Below, in pieces: positions 11,941-61,625 of a stretch of 64,000 nt of DNA (its first letter is position 1; every line of letters begins with the position of its first letter). Origin of the DNA: Ceratothoa steindachneri (taxonomy: Eukaryota > Arthropoda > Malacostraca > Isopoda > Cymothoidae); contig OZ018326.1 in NCBI GenBank assembly GCA_963969495.1, forward strand, positions 152,768,306-152,832,305, written 5' to 3'. The position numbers were made by a program, and so were the translations under genes. A model generated the notes under the pieces. That model did not search any database and was not told the origin of the DNA. It worked only from the letters and a program-made list of their open reading frames with translations.

Positions 11941-14164
11941 AGTAAACGGTGGACTGGCGCTGGTAGGAGGTAGCCGCCTAAGGGCGACTCAAGAGAGCGG
12001 GGTGAGGGGGAGTCCCCTGTGCCAGTAGGCTTAGGAGAGGAGTAAGCCTCCTCTTTGGTCAAAGATGTTTTGATGGTTCCCTAAGAAAACACAGGGAGGG
12101 AAGGGACCTCCTTTTCTACTTTGGAACTACCTGAGGGTGGTTCCGACGGTGGTAAAGGGGAAGGAGAGAGTGTTTGTTTGTTTGTTTTTTCATCATCTGG
12201 TATGGTGACACTATTTGTATCACGGGATGCATGCGTTAATAACCCAATGCATTGCCCGGGGAGAAGAGGCTAAGCTGGGGCCGGACAAGGCGCTGAGTCA
12301 CGTCAACACGGCGACCAGGAAAACAAATCCTCCTGCCTCTTGATTTGGAAATATAATTTTGTCTCTCCAGAGATTATTCGAAACGATGTTTAGTTCCGAA
12401 TGCTCTTGCTAGTTTGAGTTTTGTTTAGGGAGACGGAATCGATAGAAAGTTATAAGCTTGAAGCACCGAAGGTTAAAATGAATTTAGGCGCGAGAGGGGG
12501 ACAAATGACTTTAGGAGTTTGATGGGAATTCGAGGGAAGCTGCAGAACCAATGCGAGAAAGTGGGTATAATTTTACCTTGGTTGGAGAACAAGTAAATTT
12601 ACTCCTCCGAAGGAAGCCTCGTTTAGAGAAAGTGCCTGGTCACATTTCAGAGAGCAATTAAACACAGGTCGGATTTTCATGGTAGTCTAAAGAGCAGTTT
12701 TTATGACTGGGCGATGGGGGAACCAATTATAAAGGGGATGGTTTGGGGGTTTAACCGACATTTCCTTTAAAATTCCAGCCTCTAATTGGCTTTGAAACAC
12801 TTCGTTATATACTTGATCTAGTCCCTGTTTCTCTTAAGTCTCTTTGGCATGCTTCACTGTTGCCAAGACAATTTTGAAATTATATCGTGGAACCAGGGCA
12901 AATCAACGAAATACCTAAAATTCCAGAACTCTATCGACTTTTTAAACTATTCAACTTTAGATTTTTCAATCGAGCCCGCATCGGCATCCTTTAACCCGAG
13001 AGATTCTAGTGAAAAAAATACTCTAGGACCAAATCTAAATCAAGTTCTAATTTTGTGAAATTCAAAGGGTGGAGATAAGAAAGTGACGAACTAAGAGCAA
13101 AGTTGGCGACGTGTTCGAAATTCCAAATAAAGCCCTTGAGGAAAATTGACCTCATTTCTCCGCCTCGCTCTCGGAATCGGAGGAGCCGGCCCCCATATGA
13201 TTACATTCTACAAGGAAACTACGAGTTCTTTGAGTGTTGTGAGTGGCGTTTGTGGTTATTTGGAGTGAAGTGCTCGCCAAAGGGAACCTCTACCTCGCGT
13301 TTCAAGGAGAGGTACCCCCTATTTCGTTTGACCTAGCATAGCCGCCTCGTTCTAGATGAGGAATACGCAAAGCCTCTCGCGAGAGCACTTTGTAGGGCCA
13401 GCCACCTGTAAATTGGTAATTGCAACCAACTGGGTATCAGTGGCTATTTTCTGAGGCGTGGCGGCCTGGAGCACGGGGTACCGCGAGTGACCCTCTAATA
13501 CTGGAGTATTGCTTATTTGATTTATACTTTCGCAAGGTATCAGAGCCTTCTCTGTCTCTAGAGAAGTCCCCTCCCCCATGCACTTCCTGTTTGAAAACTT
13601 CGATTTTTATGGCATCACCCCCCAGTAGTCAACCTATTCTCGCTATTCTATCCCTTGAACAAAAGGTTGGGAAAAAGCCTCGTCTGCCAATGAATGTTTT
13701 GATCGTCCAAGGATACGAGGGTAGTTCCTCCAGATTGGCACCCATTTGGGAAGCTACGGATTCAGAGATGTACGACCTTTAGCTCGCTAGATCAATTAAG
13801 TAACGCGCAGGCAAGAATGTACTCCCCAATCCAAGATATCCGGTTAGAGTCGGGAGTAGGAAATCTAAATAGAGTTTTGAATTAACCGAACCTTTGGCTA
13901 CTTCCACATCCGACTCGAGAGTCATAATCTGCCCCAGGTTTAGTCACAAATTCACATCGCGCTTGACTGGGATGGGACATAAAGCAGATATACAAGCATG
14001 AGTTTTTTCCTAGCAGAACTTACACGATAGGACAGGAGGTGTTTGAGCGTGGGGCTCGATTCTGGGGGATGTCGAGTGGAAGAACAACGGGAGCACAGAA
14101 GTAGTTCTAAGCAACGTTGAATACTACTATCAGGGGTTTCATATAAGTTACAGTTTACCATGTT
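11941..14164. other. Unassigned region
   Basis: The first few hundred bases may be the 5' UTR of the minus-strand ORF1 fragment. Further on, open frames of 60-120 codons (for example + strand 13420-13782) carry no recognised motif. A (GTTT)n-like run sits near 12174. I see no supported gene or RNA. Confidence 0.4.
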
Positions 14165-14765
14165 GTGTCATTGCGCCGCGACTGTTCCCATGAACCTACC
14201 CTCCAGTGCCGTGACGGCTTCAGGTTGCTTTATGTCCTTTCCGAATTGGACACACTCGCGGGACGCACCGCCATTTGATGGAGCGCTCACCTGCGCCTTA
14301 TTGTGAAGATTGCGTTGTCCCCCAGACTGATCGGCACATTCTTGTTGAATGTCTCAGTCTGGCTTATCTTACCGCACGCTACTTTTCCCGGTACCGGGAC
14401 GAGCGAGGTCGCTACCGCTTGTCCCTTGTACTCGGGACTGGTTCGTGCACACAGATTTGCGGACTATACGACTTTTTTGGAGGAAGCTGGCCTCCTCTAC
14501 TTTATTTGACTGTAGGTCGAATGTTCCTGCGCAAGGGGAGGAGGGCCTACCCTCGACACCCGGGCCAGCTTCCTTCTTGTTGTCTTTTTACTTTGTTTTC
14601 TTTTTGTTGTTTTTTTAGCCTTTTCACTTTTTTATCATTGTTATTTCTTATTTACATATTGATTTTTTTGTTTTTTAATATAGCCTACTAGTAGGCTCTG
14701 GTGAGTAAGGCGACTGCTCAAGTAAGCAGTCGCCAGCTGGGCTCCTAAAATTTAAAAAATCTTTA
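14165..14765 (+). mobile_element. 5'-truncated 3' end of an I-like retrotransposon (family also at 38.4 and 61.3 kb)
   Basis: From CATTGCGCCGCGACTGTTCC at about 14168 the sequence aligns with the reverse complement of 61930-61330. It encodes the ORF2 C-terminus: RSPAPYCEDCVVPQTDRHIL with the motif C-x2-C-x7-H-x4-C, then YRLSLVLGTGSCT. A T-rich 3' UTR follows, with a perfect hairpin at 14710-14733 and an A-rich end near 14760. The coding part has shifts between two frames after about 14450. Truncation at the 5' end is the usual product of target-primed reverse transcription. Confidence 0.85.
14710..14733 (+). promoter_or_regulatory. 3' UTR hairpin of the I-like family
   Basis: A perfect 9-bp stem GCGACTGCT / AGCAGTCGC closes the 6-nt loop CAAGTA. 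The second copy of the family (61366-61392, minus strand) keeps the same loop and outer stem, which suggests selection for structure. It is a candidate recognition site for the element's reverse transcriptase. Confidence 0.6.
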
Positions 14766-17700
14766 CTCAGTTTGTTTTATTTATTTACCTTTTTTATTGT
14801 TTTTACTTATTCTTGAGTAGATCTGACTAAGGACTAAGTAGAGCGTTAAACCTAATAAAATGGATACAACTCATAAAGACTTGTGTTCACTAGACCTAAG
14901 ATTATGAATCTAACTCCAATTGGCAATTGAAGGCAAAAGAAGAATTAAACGGTATCAATCTTAATTTAATATAAATAATAATTCTTAAATTCGGAAAATA
15001 GTCTTCGAAATAAGTATTGATGTAAACCAGCAGAGACCTTGGAATAAAATGAGCTTTCATACGATTTCAATCAAACAAAGAGGAACACTTTAGGTTAGCA
15101 TTCTGTTATCAGCCTATTGAATTCAACACTTGTGTTCGTTAACAGCTGTGCAGGCAGGATTTTTCTCTTTAAAGTTTTAGTTGTTGTTAAGCTTCCGGCA
15201 AGTGCAGTGTATATACTTCAGCCATTCAATTGTAAGGATAGAACTTCAGTTTATAACACCTTTTACATCTGAAGTAGGAGATTTATATTTCGCATGTTGT
15301 CATACATATGTATGTACAGCCAGTGTTATGATGGAATCTCTTTTTACACAAATTAACATACGTCTCGACCTTTTGCGAGGGTACACGGCCGTAAAGGGCG
15401 CAATATAAACTATAATACTTAAATTTATTATATTATTATTTGAGAAAACGCTTTTGATATTCTGTTAAACGTTTGTTAAATTAGGCCTATGGTACTGTTG
15501 AATATATTTGTTCCCTCCGAAAGGAAACCTATCTTAGTTGCGGAACTGCGATGGATTTGGGAGAGCTGAGAGCTCCAAATCCATACTACCCCCAAATAGT
15601 ATCCTATTTTAGATGGCCGTTTCACCACTCATCTGCTCGCAAGGGGGCTCTCCGTTTAAACTATTACTCTTAACCTTTGGAGGACCCCCACTTTCTCTGT
15701 CCAGTGTGACCCCACGGATGCCAGGTTTAGTATGGACAAACATAGCAAGGTTGAGGCCTTTGTGCCCTCAGGCACAATTACTCGTAAGGAAGGCCAAGAG
15801 GGTAGTGGAAACTCTCACTACTACAGCCACTTCTTAGAGAAACTGGTGCTCTCTCTCTCTAGGGTTCTCATCTACACCTACTTAAAATCTCCGATTTCTT
15901 TTTTATTCATTCTGAAATCCGTAATTGTCAGGTGTAGCATGTGTAACCATAGCAGAGTTTACTTTTGGTAATGGTGACTATTTCACTCAATGCCAAGAGA
16001 AAGTGGTATTTTTCACGAGTCCTCATCTACACCTCTGAAATTTACAATTATCTGTTCATTCCTCTCTTCCTCTCCTATCTAATATTAAATATCTTATCAG
16101 CTACTTCATTCTGATTTAGAAGAGAGCCTGAACCTCTGTAAATGACACTCTTTAAAGCTCCCAGGTTGCTAGAGACCAAATTTGAGGTGTCCTCACCGTT
16201 GAGATGAGCGTGTTGCGCCCAGGTAACTCCATCCTTCCGTGTAATGGGCTGACCACTCCCTTATAGCCATTCCCGAGTGCATAAGGCTGCATTGCCTATG
16301 TCAGACTGACATTATTTTCTTGTTAGCTGCCATGCCAACTAAAAGTTTCGGATCCCACTTCTGGATCTGTTAGATTTTGGCCTTCCTCTCGATAAGTTCG
16401 GAGCTGCAGCCTTTGGAAAACCGTCTCTGACAACGGCCGTCCGCTGGGTAACTTCTGGTCTGAATTGCCGTGAGTCTAGTACAAACACTATCATTAACGC
16501 GCCCAAGGATGGATCCCTCGAAAGGTCCAAAAATCTTAGATGGGACTAGCCGGATACGATATTTAGCTCACCACATTATTTTTCATTTTTTATACGAAGA
16601 CAACACTGAGTTATCAGTGCGCTCATTTTTTTCAACTTTGCTATCGTCTATTCATTAAAATAGAGGACACGGCGCTTAAGAACGAGACCTTAGTGCCGAA
16701 GGAAGAGCGAAGAGGGACAGGGCACAGCTTTTTGTGATGGCTAGGTTCCCCTCACCACCTCCAAGTGACTCTCTCTCTAACGTGGAAACGGCCAGCACTA
16801 TCCTCTCTTAAAGCCGATTTCAATTTCTCCAAGAGGTTAGGATGTTTTCAAATTCCTATTTCTCCGGGTAAAGCGGATGCCCCGCTACATTTTTCTCTTT
16901 AGGAACCTCCCTCAAAGGATCCCTTCCCAGTACGGAGATATTCCTGTCAAATCTTTCCGAGGGGCCCATCTTCAAAGATAGAGAACGCTCGAACAGTCCC
17001 GCAGGGAATCGGAGCTTTGAGTGATCTCCTTAGAGGGACTCTTAATGGAAGATCCCTTTGGAACCTAGAAAATATATTCAATTCCAGATTAATGAATGTC
17101 ATGTGGGTTGGTACCCTGGCGCCCAGGGCATTTAACAACGGAAAAGGGGAACCGGCACTGGTCGGTCCCCAGCAAAACACACATGCCCGGAATGGGATTG
17201 ATGTGTCTTCAGAGACCCTCCTGCCGAGGCCCTCATAGAGGTGAGCGGGGTGCTCGACCATGGGACTAAAGCATCCTAACTCCAGGAAACAGAGTCCTCC
17301 CTGGATAATGGATTGGAGAGAACCATCGTCGGGCCCGCTCTTGTGCGGTACCCTGACGAGGACACTAGGTCATCTCTCAAAAAAGATAAGAAAAAAAGAA
17401 AACGAAGGCATCTTCTTCTTCTGGCTGTGCTTTAAGTACGGTCAGGTTCGTCGTCATTTCGATAAAGGACCATGACGAGAGAAACCGGCCCTGGCCATTT
17501 CCCCTTACCGAGCTCCCCAGACCGGAGGGAAAAAAAGTGAAACCTTGCCCTCTTCCCCGAAAAATTAATAATTAAACGAAAGAAATGAGAGTATAGCTTC
17601 AAATACCTTATGTCCGCTCGTTGAGAGTCGATTGTTCGTCTTCAAACAGGCAAGCTTCAATCAGTTTCTAGTCATTCACACGAAGGATGGAACAAGGTTG

Positions 17701-18189
17701 TCTGAAGGACACTTACTCCATCAGCGTAAGGCCTTAGCCTTTTGTATTAGTAGGGAACCAAGTGTCTCCCGTTTATCGGACGACTCCCTTAGTTAATGTG
17801 GCTAACTCTTCCTAGCGTGCCAAAGTGAGTGGTCTCCATATACTCAATGGCACGCCTGTGCGGTGACTCCATACCATTCTATGAACTTTGTAAAACGGTT
17901 AGTGTATGTCATAGAAATGGTAAACTACTTCGATGATATTATGAAAAGCTGACCAACCAGAGAGTGGTCAGGATTAATTGAGTAAGGATGCCAACCACCC
18001 CGCGCTCTTTTGTCACGTTCGACCTAAATATCATTCTTGAGTCGGTGCTTGTTGCCTGATATCGCTACCTCGTGAAGGGATTTTCACCGTTACTGCGGAG
18101 GTATTATTACTACCACCCCTTCGACCATATTAAAAATATTATCGACCTGCGAAATTGAGTCAGCCCCAAATTTGTGCTATCAGCTCTAA
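14766..18189. other. Unassigned region with one notable hairpin
   Basis: No gene recognised. A strong inverted repeat lies at 15551-15584 (ATGGATTTGG / CCAAATCCAT with a partly self-complementary GAGAGCT...AGAGCTC interior). Open frames of 60-105 codons near 15613, 16470 and 16947-17261 show no motifs; some may be decayed ORF1 sequence, but I cannot show it. Confidence 0.4.
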
Positions 18190-19040
18190 CGCCGTGCATG
18201 ACAAAGTTGTTTTGAGCAAAACCTTAAGTGTAAATTGTGGCGGATCGCCACCTGCTTCCTAGAAGCATTGCGACTCGAATTTGTTTTAAAAGGAGATCCT
18301 GTCTGTCCAGGCTGCCGACCGTGACTGTTTCAAAGCGACTATGGATACGTTCAATGCATGACCAATAACTTCCTAAGTCTCTCAAGTTAAAAATACACGT
18401 AGCCCTTACATGCCTTCGAGCGTTGTAGATATGGTGTTCATTGGGAACCCTTCTGTGGGTTATACTTTCCATTGGTACCATCTAGATCTAGTTGGTAGAA
18501 AAAGGCTCTTCCTCTTCTACGGTCAAAACTAGGGTCGTGCCCTTTCCTCCTTGCGCTTCCCTTAACTTGAGGAAGTAAATGTCCGGTAAGATGATAGTGG
18601 CTGGCTTCCTGGGGCCTTCAAAGGCTGCCTCAATAAAGGAGAGTAGCACAAAGAGTGTCCCGGTTTCCTATCCCCTGTCTAAAGCTAAACTGCCGGGGAA
18701 TTAAATAATGAGAAATGACGAACCAGCAGAAGGATTCGAAGAAGAAGAAAGAAAAGGCTTGCGTGCCAATACAAATTTTCTCCGCTAAGTCCTTGGATGC
18801 GACAGTCCCATGGCGCTTTGTGCGGCAAATAGCGATGGGGGGGGTCTGTTTCCGAGTAGCCTAAAGCCATTCCTGTGAGGATTTATTACTTTAAGAGGCT
18901 CCGATAACTCCCTCAAGATAAAACCAAAGGGCAGATTTGTCCAATGGAATTGCCGTGGTCTTCGGGCTTAACTGGTCGGAGCTGTGGAGGCTCATTTCCA
19001 CCCGTTCCCTTTTAGTTCTCTGTCTCCAGAGACTATGATT
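18190..19040 (+). pseudogene. Scraps of ORF1 C-terminus and endonuclease start of an I/Jockey-type element
   Basis: At about 18935-18975 the frame reads VQWNCRGLRA, the hallmark start of an I/Jockey endonuclease domain (consensus QWNCRGL). After an in-frame stop and a shift the expected SLSPET (consensus LQET, catalytic Glu) appears near 19020. The acidic/basic stretch EPAEGFEEEERKG just upstream (about 18720-18760) resembles an ORF1 tail. After 19040 the match stops. The ORF1 part before 18690 is only suggestive. Confidence 0.5.
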
Positions 19041-19289
19041 ATATTAAAATGTTATGCCTTTCCTCAACAATGACTTCACTGATGCCCCCTCCCCTCCCTC
19101 CCAACCATGTTTTCTTCTTGCATCTAGTCCGTATCAGTTGAATTTCTGCCCTAGTTCTACTTGCTAAATTACTCCGATGCATTCCTACTCGATTCATTTT
19201 TCCTCAATAATGTAAAATTTTGCATTATGTACTGTTAGTCAATTAAGCTATGTTTTTGTTTTTACATGAAGAATCGTCTGAATGGGATT

Positions 19290-19985
19290 AAGTCACTCGC
19301 GGCCTGGCCCAGGGATCAATTTTCGGTTATTTATTTATCTTTGTAAACAACCAAGATTCAAGACTTTTAAGCGAAATAGCCATATATCGTAACTCGACTC
19401 AGTTCAACATAACCTAAATGACCTATTTAATTGGTCTGTTTGATTTCGGCTAAATTTTATTCTTAATAAGTGCAAATTAATTCACATCGGCTTTCGAAAT
19501 GGAAACTTTGATTATATATATTTTAGGCGGTCATCAATTAGAAAACGTGTCAGAAGTGCGTGCTCTCAGTAGGTAAATTTCGAGTGACTTCTTATTTCGA
19601 AATACTGTGCCCAAATAACTAAGAAGCAAATAGAATGCTCAAATTTATTGTGGTGAATTTTGAATATAGAAATAGAGAAAGAGTAGCTCTATTGTTCAAA
19701 TCATGCGTGTCCTCATCTGAATATGCAACTTAGTTCTGGTCCCCTTATCTGCAGAGGGATATCGCTATATTGAAGCGTGTAATTTCGAATTTTACGAACA
19801 CATTGAAATAACGTTATCAGCTCAAATTGTAGTTTATGTATGCGGACAAATTTTGAAACATAGAGGTGTTTCGCTACAAGACCTACTTTATAGCTTTCTG
19901 GAACGCTTAACTGCATATTGTTGTTTTTTTCTTTGAAAAACTGCTCTTTCAAGGGATCAAATAAATTTTATGTTATCTAACTAAA
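19290..19985 (+). pseudogene. Decayed CR1/L2-type reverse transcriptase fragment
   Basis: Islands in correct order are QGSIFGYLFIFVNN (consensus QGSVLGPLLF.IFIND) near 19310, SYFEIL then NRMLKFIVVNFEYRN near 19590-19670, VALLFKSCVSSSEYAT near 19685, and QFWSPYLQRDIAILKRV after a stop near 19735-19780. Together they give the palm and thumb portion of a CR1-like RT. Stops are frequent. It lies about 600 bp upstream of host exon 1 and is older than the CR1-like copy at the window start. Confidence 0.75.
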
Positions 19986-20581
19986 ATCGTGGAAACTAAA
20001 CAACACAGTATGAAATAAACTTGCAAAACATTTGTATATTAGATTTTCTTTACTTATACATCTGTGAATTCAATGAAGGGAACATCAAGGAAACAAATCA
20101 GTGAATGAAATTCCTTTTCATTTCTTTGACTTTTACTAAAATTTAGCTATAACTATATTTCCTTTCATTTTCAATCATGAGTGGACGGTAGCATTAAATT
20201 TCTCTATATATTTGCTTCTTATATTGCATGATTTAATGGATTAAATAAATTCTTATTAATATCATATTAAAGTGGGTTTTTTTTACTTTGAATCCCTATA
20301 TTCCTAATTTCATTAAAGTTGAGTTGGAAAGGAATAACATTAATATTAACCTAACAGTATGTCCATTATATTTTTCAAGATTTCCTGAACAAACGGATGT
20401 CATCTTAGTATGAAATCTAAACCGCGATGGACTATTTGGGTAATTTAAAATGCATGTAATTCTCATAATGTTTCCTGATTATCTATACGCTGCCTTATTA
20501 CTTTGACAAATTTATCTAAAATTGGAGGAAAGGAATTTCTCATTTAATGGAAAAGAGAATTGGACAAAATGTGAACAGAAA
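19986..20581. other. AT-rich sequence upstream of the host gene
   Basis: No element or gene recognised. If exon 1 is the first exon, its 5' UTR and promoter should lie here. A frame in phase with the ATG stays open back to a TGA at about 20507. I see no convincing TATA box or initiator. Confidence 0.35.
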
Positions 20582-59871
<39,290 letters not shown>

Positions 59872-60469
59872 AAGAGAAATAAGAAAAAATAAAATAAAGC
59901 AAAAATATATAATTTTGAAAGGAGTTAGCATCTAAATTCATTTTTTTGTGGCTCGGCATACTTATACAGCAAAGTAGGAAGAATCTATTTCTAGGTTGGT
60001 CGCAGCAAGAATGAAATACCTTCAGCACTGATAAGTATTAAAGCTAACCGGTAAGAATCATCCTTAAGCCAAGGTTTATCTTTTAATTGGAATCTTAAAA
60101 CTTCTTAAAAACTTTATTTTCAATTACAATGGCTTGAGATTAGCAATAGTAGTATTATCAATACTGTTCACTTTATACTCAGAGAATCATTAAAGATATC
60201 ATTCCAATTAGTGCGAGACTTAAAGTGGCTGTTGCTTTTGCAGAAACATCAGGAACAGCTTCATTAATCATAATAAATCGCGCAATTAGTCTCTGATCAA
60301 AATATTCAACAGAAGATATATTCCTTGCAATAACTAGATAATCAATAAAACAGAAAATTAAGACGATTTCCACTTTTATGTGTAAATCGTCTAGAAATAA
60401 TAGAGTATAATCTTTCGTTGTTAGGACATTAAAATCATAGGCGAGGTCACTGTTACGCAGGGGCGCAGG
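59872..60469. other. Downstream of the host gene
   Basis: AT-rich; further AATAAA motifs lie just after the stop. No gene recognised. Confidence 0.4.
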
Positions 60470-61020
60470 CGGCGTGCAAGCTTGAATTAGGAAAACGTCA
60501 CGCGATACTGCTACTTAAGTGCATATAGGTGTGGGTATGTGGTAGTTGAGGACTGCTGGGTATTTGCGTGCCCAAGCAGCGTGTTGGATATTATGTATTT
60601 GGTTGTATATTGGGTCTCCCTCGAGTTTTCTTAGTTGTCGTGTTAATCATGTGAAGTTATATGTGTTTATTTGATTCGTGTTGTGTCGACATTCTCGTGT
60701 ACATGGGAGAGCGACAAGCGCACTTTAGAGCAGATTTCTGAATACGTTGTGCGCTATTCTGCCATGTGAGGTTTGCGGCCGTTAGTGTAATTGGCGCCTA
60801 TGTGATTTGTGGTCTGACAAGTTTCTTCATTTTTTTTGCTGCTGGGATGGAATCTCCTCAGCATGTTGTTAGTGTGCTCGGCTTTGGACTCAACGTTGTG
60901 TTAGTGTGTGTGAAAGTGTTTATCGAACTTTGCCCGGATTATTTGTTTTGCTGGTTTGTATGTGAGTCTTATGGGAGCGGGGTATTGTGGATTAGGTGTA
61001 TTTGTATATTGTGCATGTAG
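60470..61020 (-). pseudogene. Jockey-type RT C-terminal fragment
   Basis: The minus strand reads KLVRPQIT, then (after a TAG) APITLTAANLTWQNSAQRIQ and KSALKCACRSPMYTR at about 60830-60700. This is the thumb block of Jockey/R1-like RTs (consensus RPILTYA..W...A......LQ..QNK.LR...APWYVRN). Upstream on the same strand SKAEHTNNMLRRFHP fits the preceding helix. Several stops. Confidence 0.6.
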
Positions 61021-61339
61021 CTATGAAACGCACTCTGTAGTGTCACCCGTGTCTCTGGGGATTAGTGGTTATGAGCCACTTATCCCGAATCAAGGAGGTC
61101 TTTATAGGTTGAGGTGGAGATGTTAGGCATTCTCCCAACCCCAACCACTGTTCACGGCCAGTCGGGTATGAGAGAGGGACAACTCCCAGGAAAGTGGAAT
61201 GAGGGTGCGAGAGCCTGGCCATTTGCTTCTTTCTCCACTTGGGAAATGGCTCCAATGCATATGTTCCATCACCCAAGAAATGGGAGGGAGACAAATAAAG
61301 GCAAAACGTGGATTTGTTGCGAAAAAATAGGGATTTTTT
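61021..61339. other. Unassigned spacer
   Basis: GC-richer than its surroundings, no recognisable feature. Confidence 0.4.
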
Positions 61340-61625
61340 TTTTTTCTTTTTTAAGAGATCATCTGGCGACTGCCTACTTGGGCATTAGTCGCTGTATTAA
61401 AACTGGCCTAGTTCTAGGCTACTTTAAAATAAAATTAAAGAGAAAAAAAAAAACACCCCAAAAGGGGGAAAGGAAGCAAGCTGGTGCGTCGGGGAGAGGT
61501 CCCCCCGGCGCAGGAGCGTGCAACTAAAAGAAAAAAACAAAGAAAAAAAACAAAAAAAAAACAACAAAACAAAACAAACAAACCTTGCTTAAATTATAGG
61601 GAGAAGGCCGGCCTCCCCCAAGAAG
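61340..61625 (-). other. 3' UTR of the I-like element
   Basis: By comparison with the copy at 14.6-14.76 kb. It contains runs of T (as seen on the element strand), the conserved hairpin at 61366-61392 (outer stem GCGACT/AGTCGC, inner GCC/GGC, loop CAAGTA on the element strand), and ends in an A-rich run near 61340. Confidence 0.75.
61366..61392 (-). promoter_or_regulatory. 3' UTR hairpin, second copy
   Basis: Counterpart of 14710-14733 on the element strand: loop CAAGTA, stem of six plus three base pairs with a 3-nt bulge. Confidence 0.55.

Noticed and set aside
18224..18481. Minus-strand 85-codon frame as a gene
   Set aside because: No recognisable motif; the plus strand here looks more like decayed ORF1 sequence, though that is weak too.
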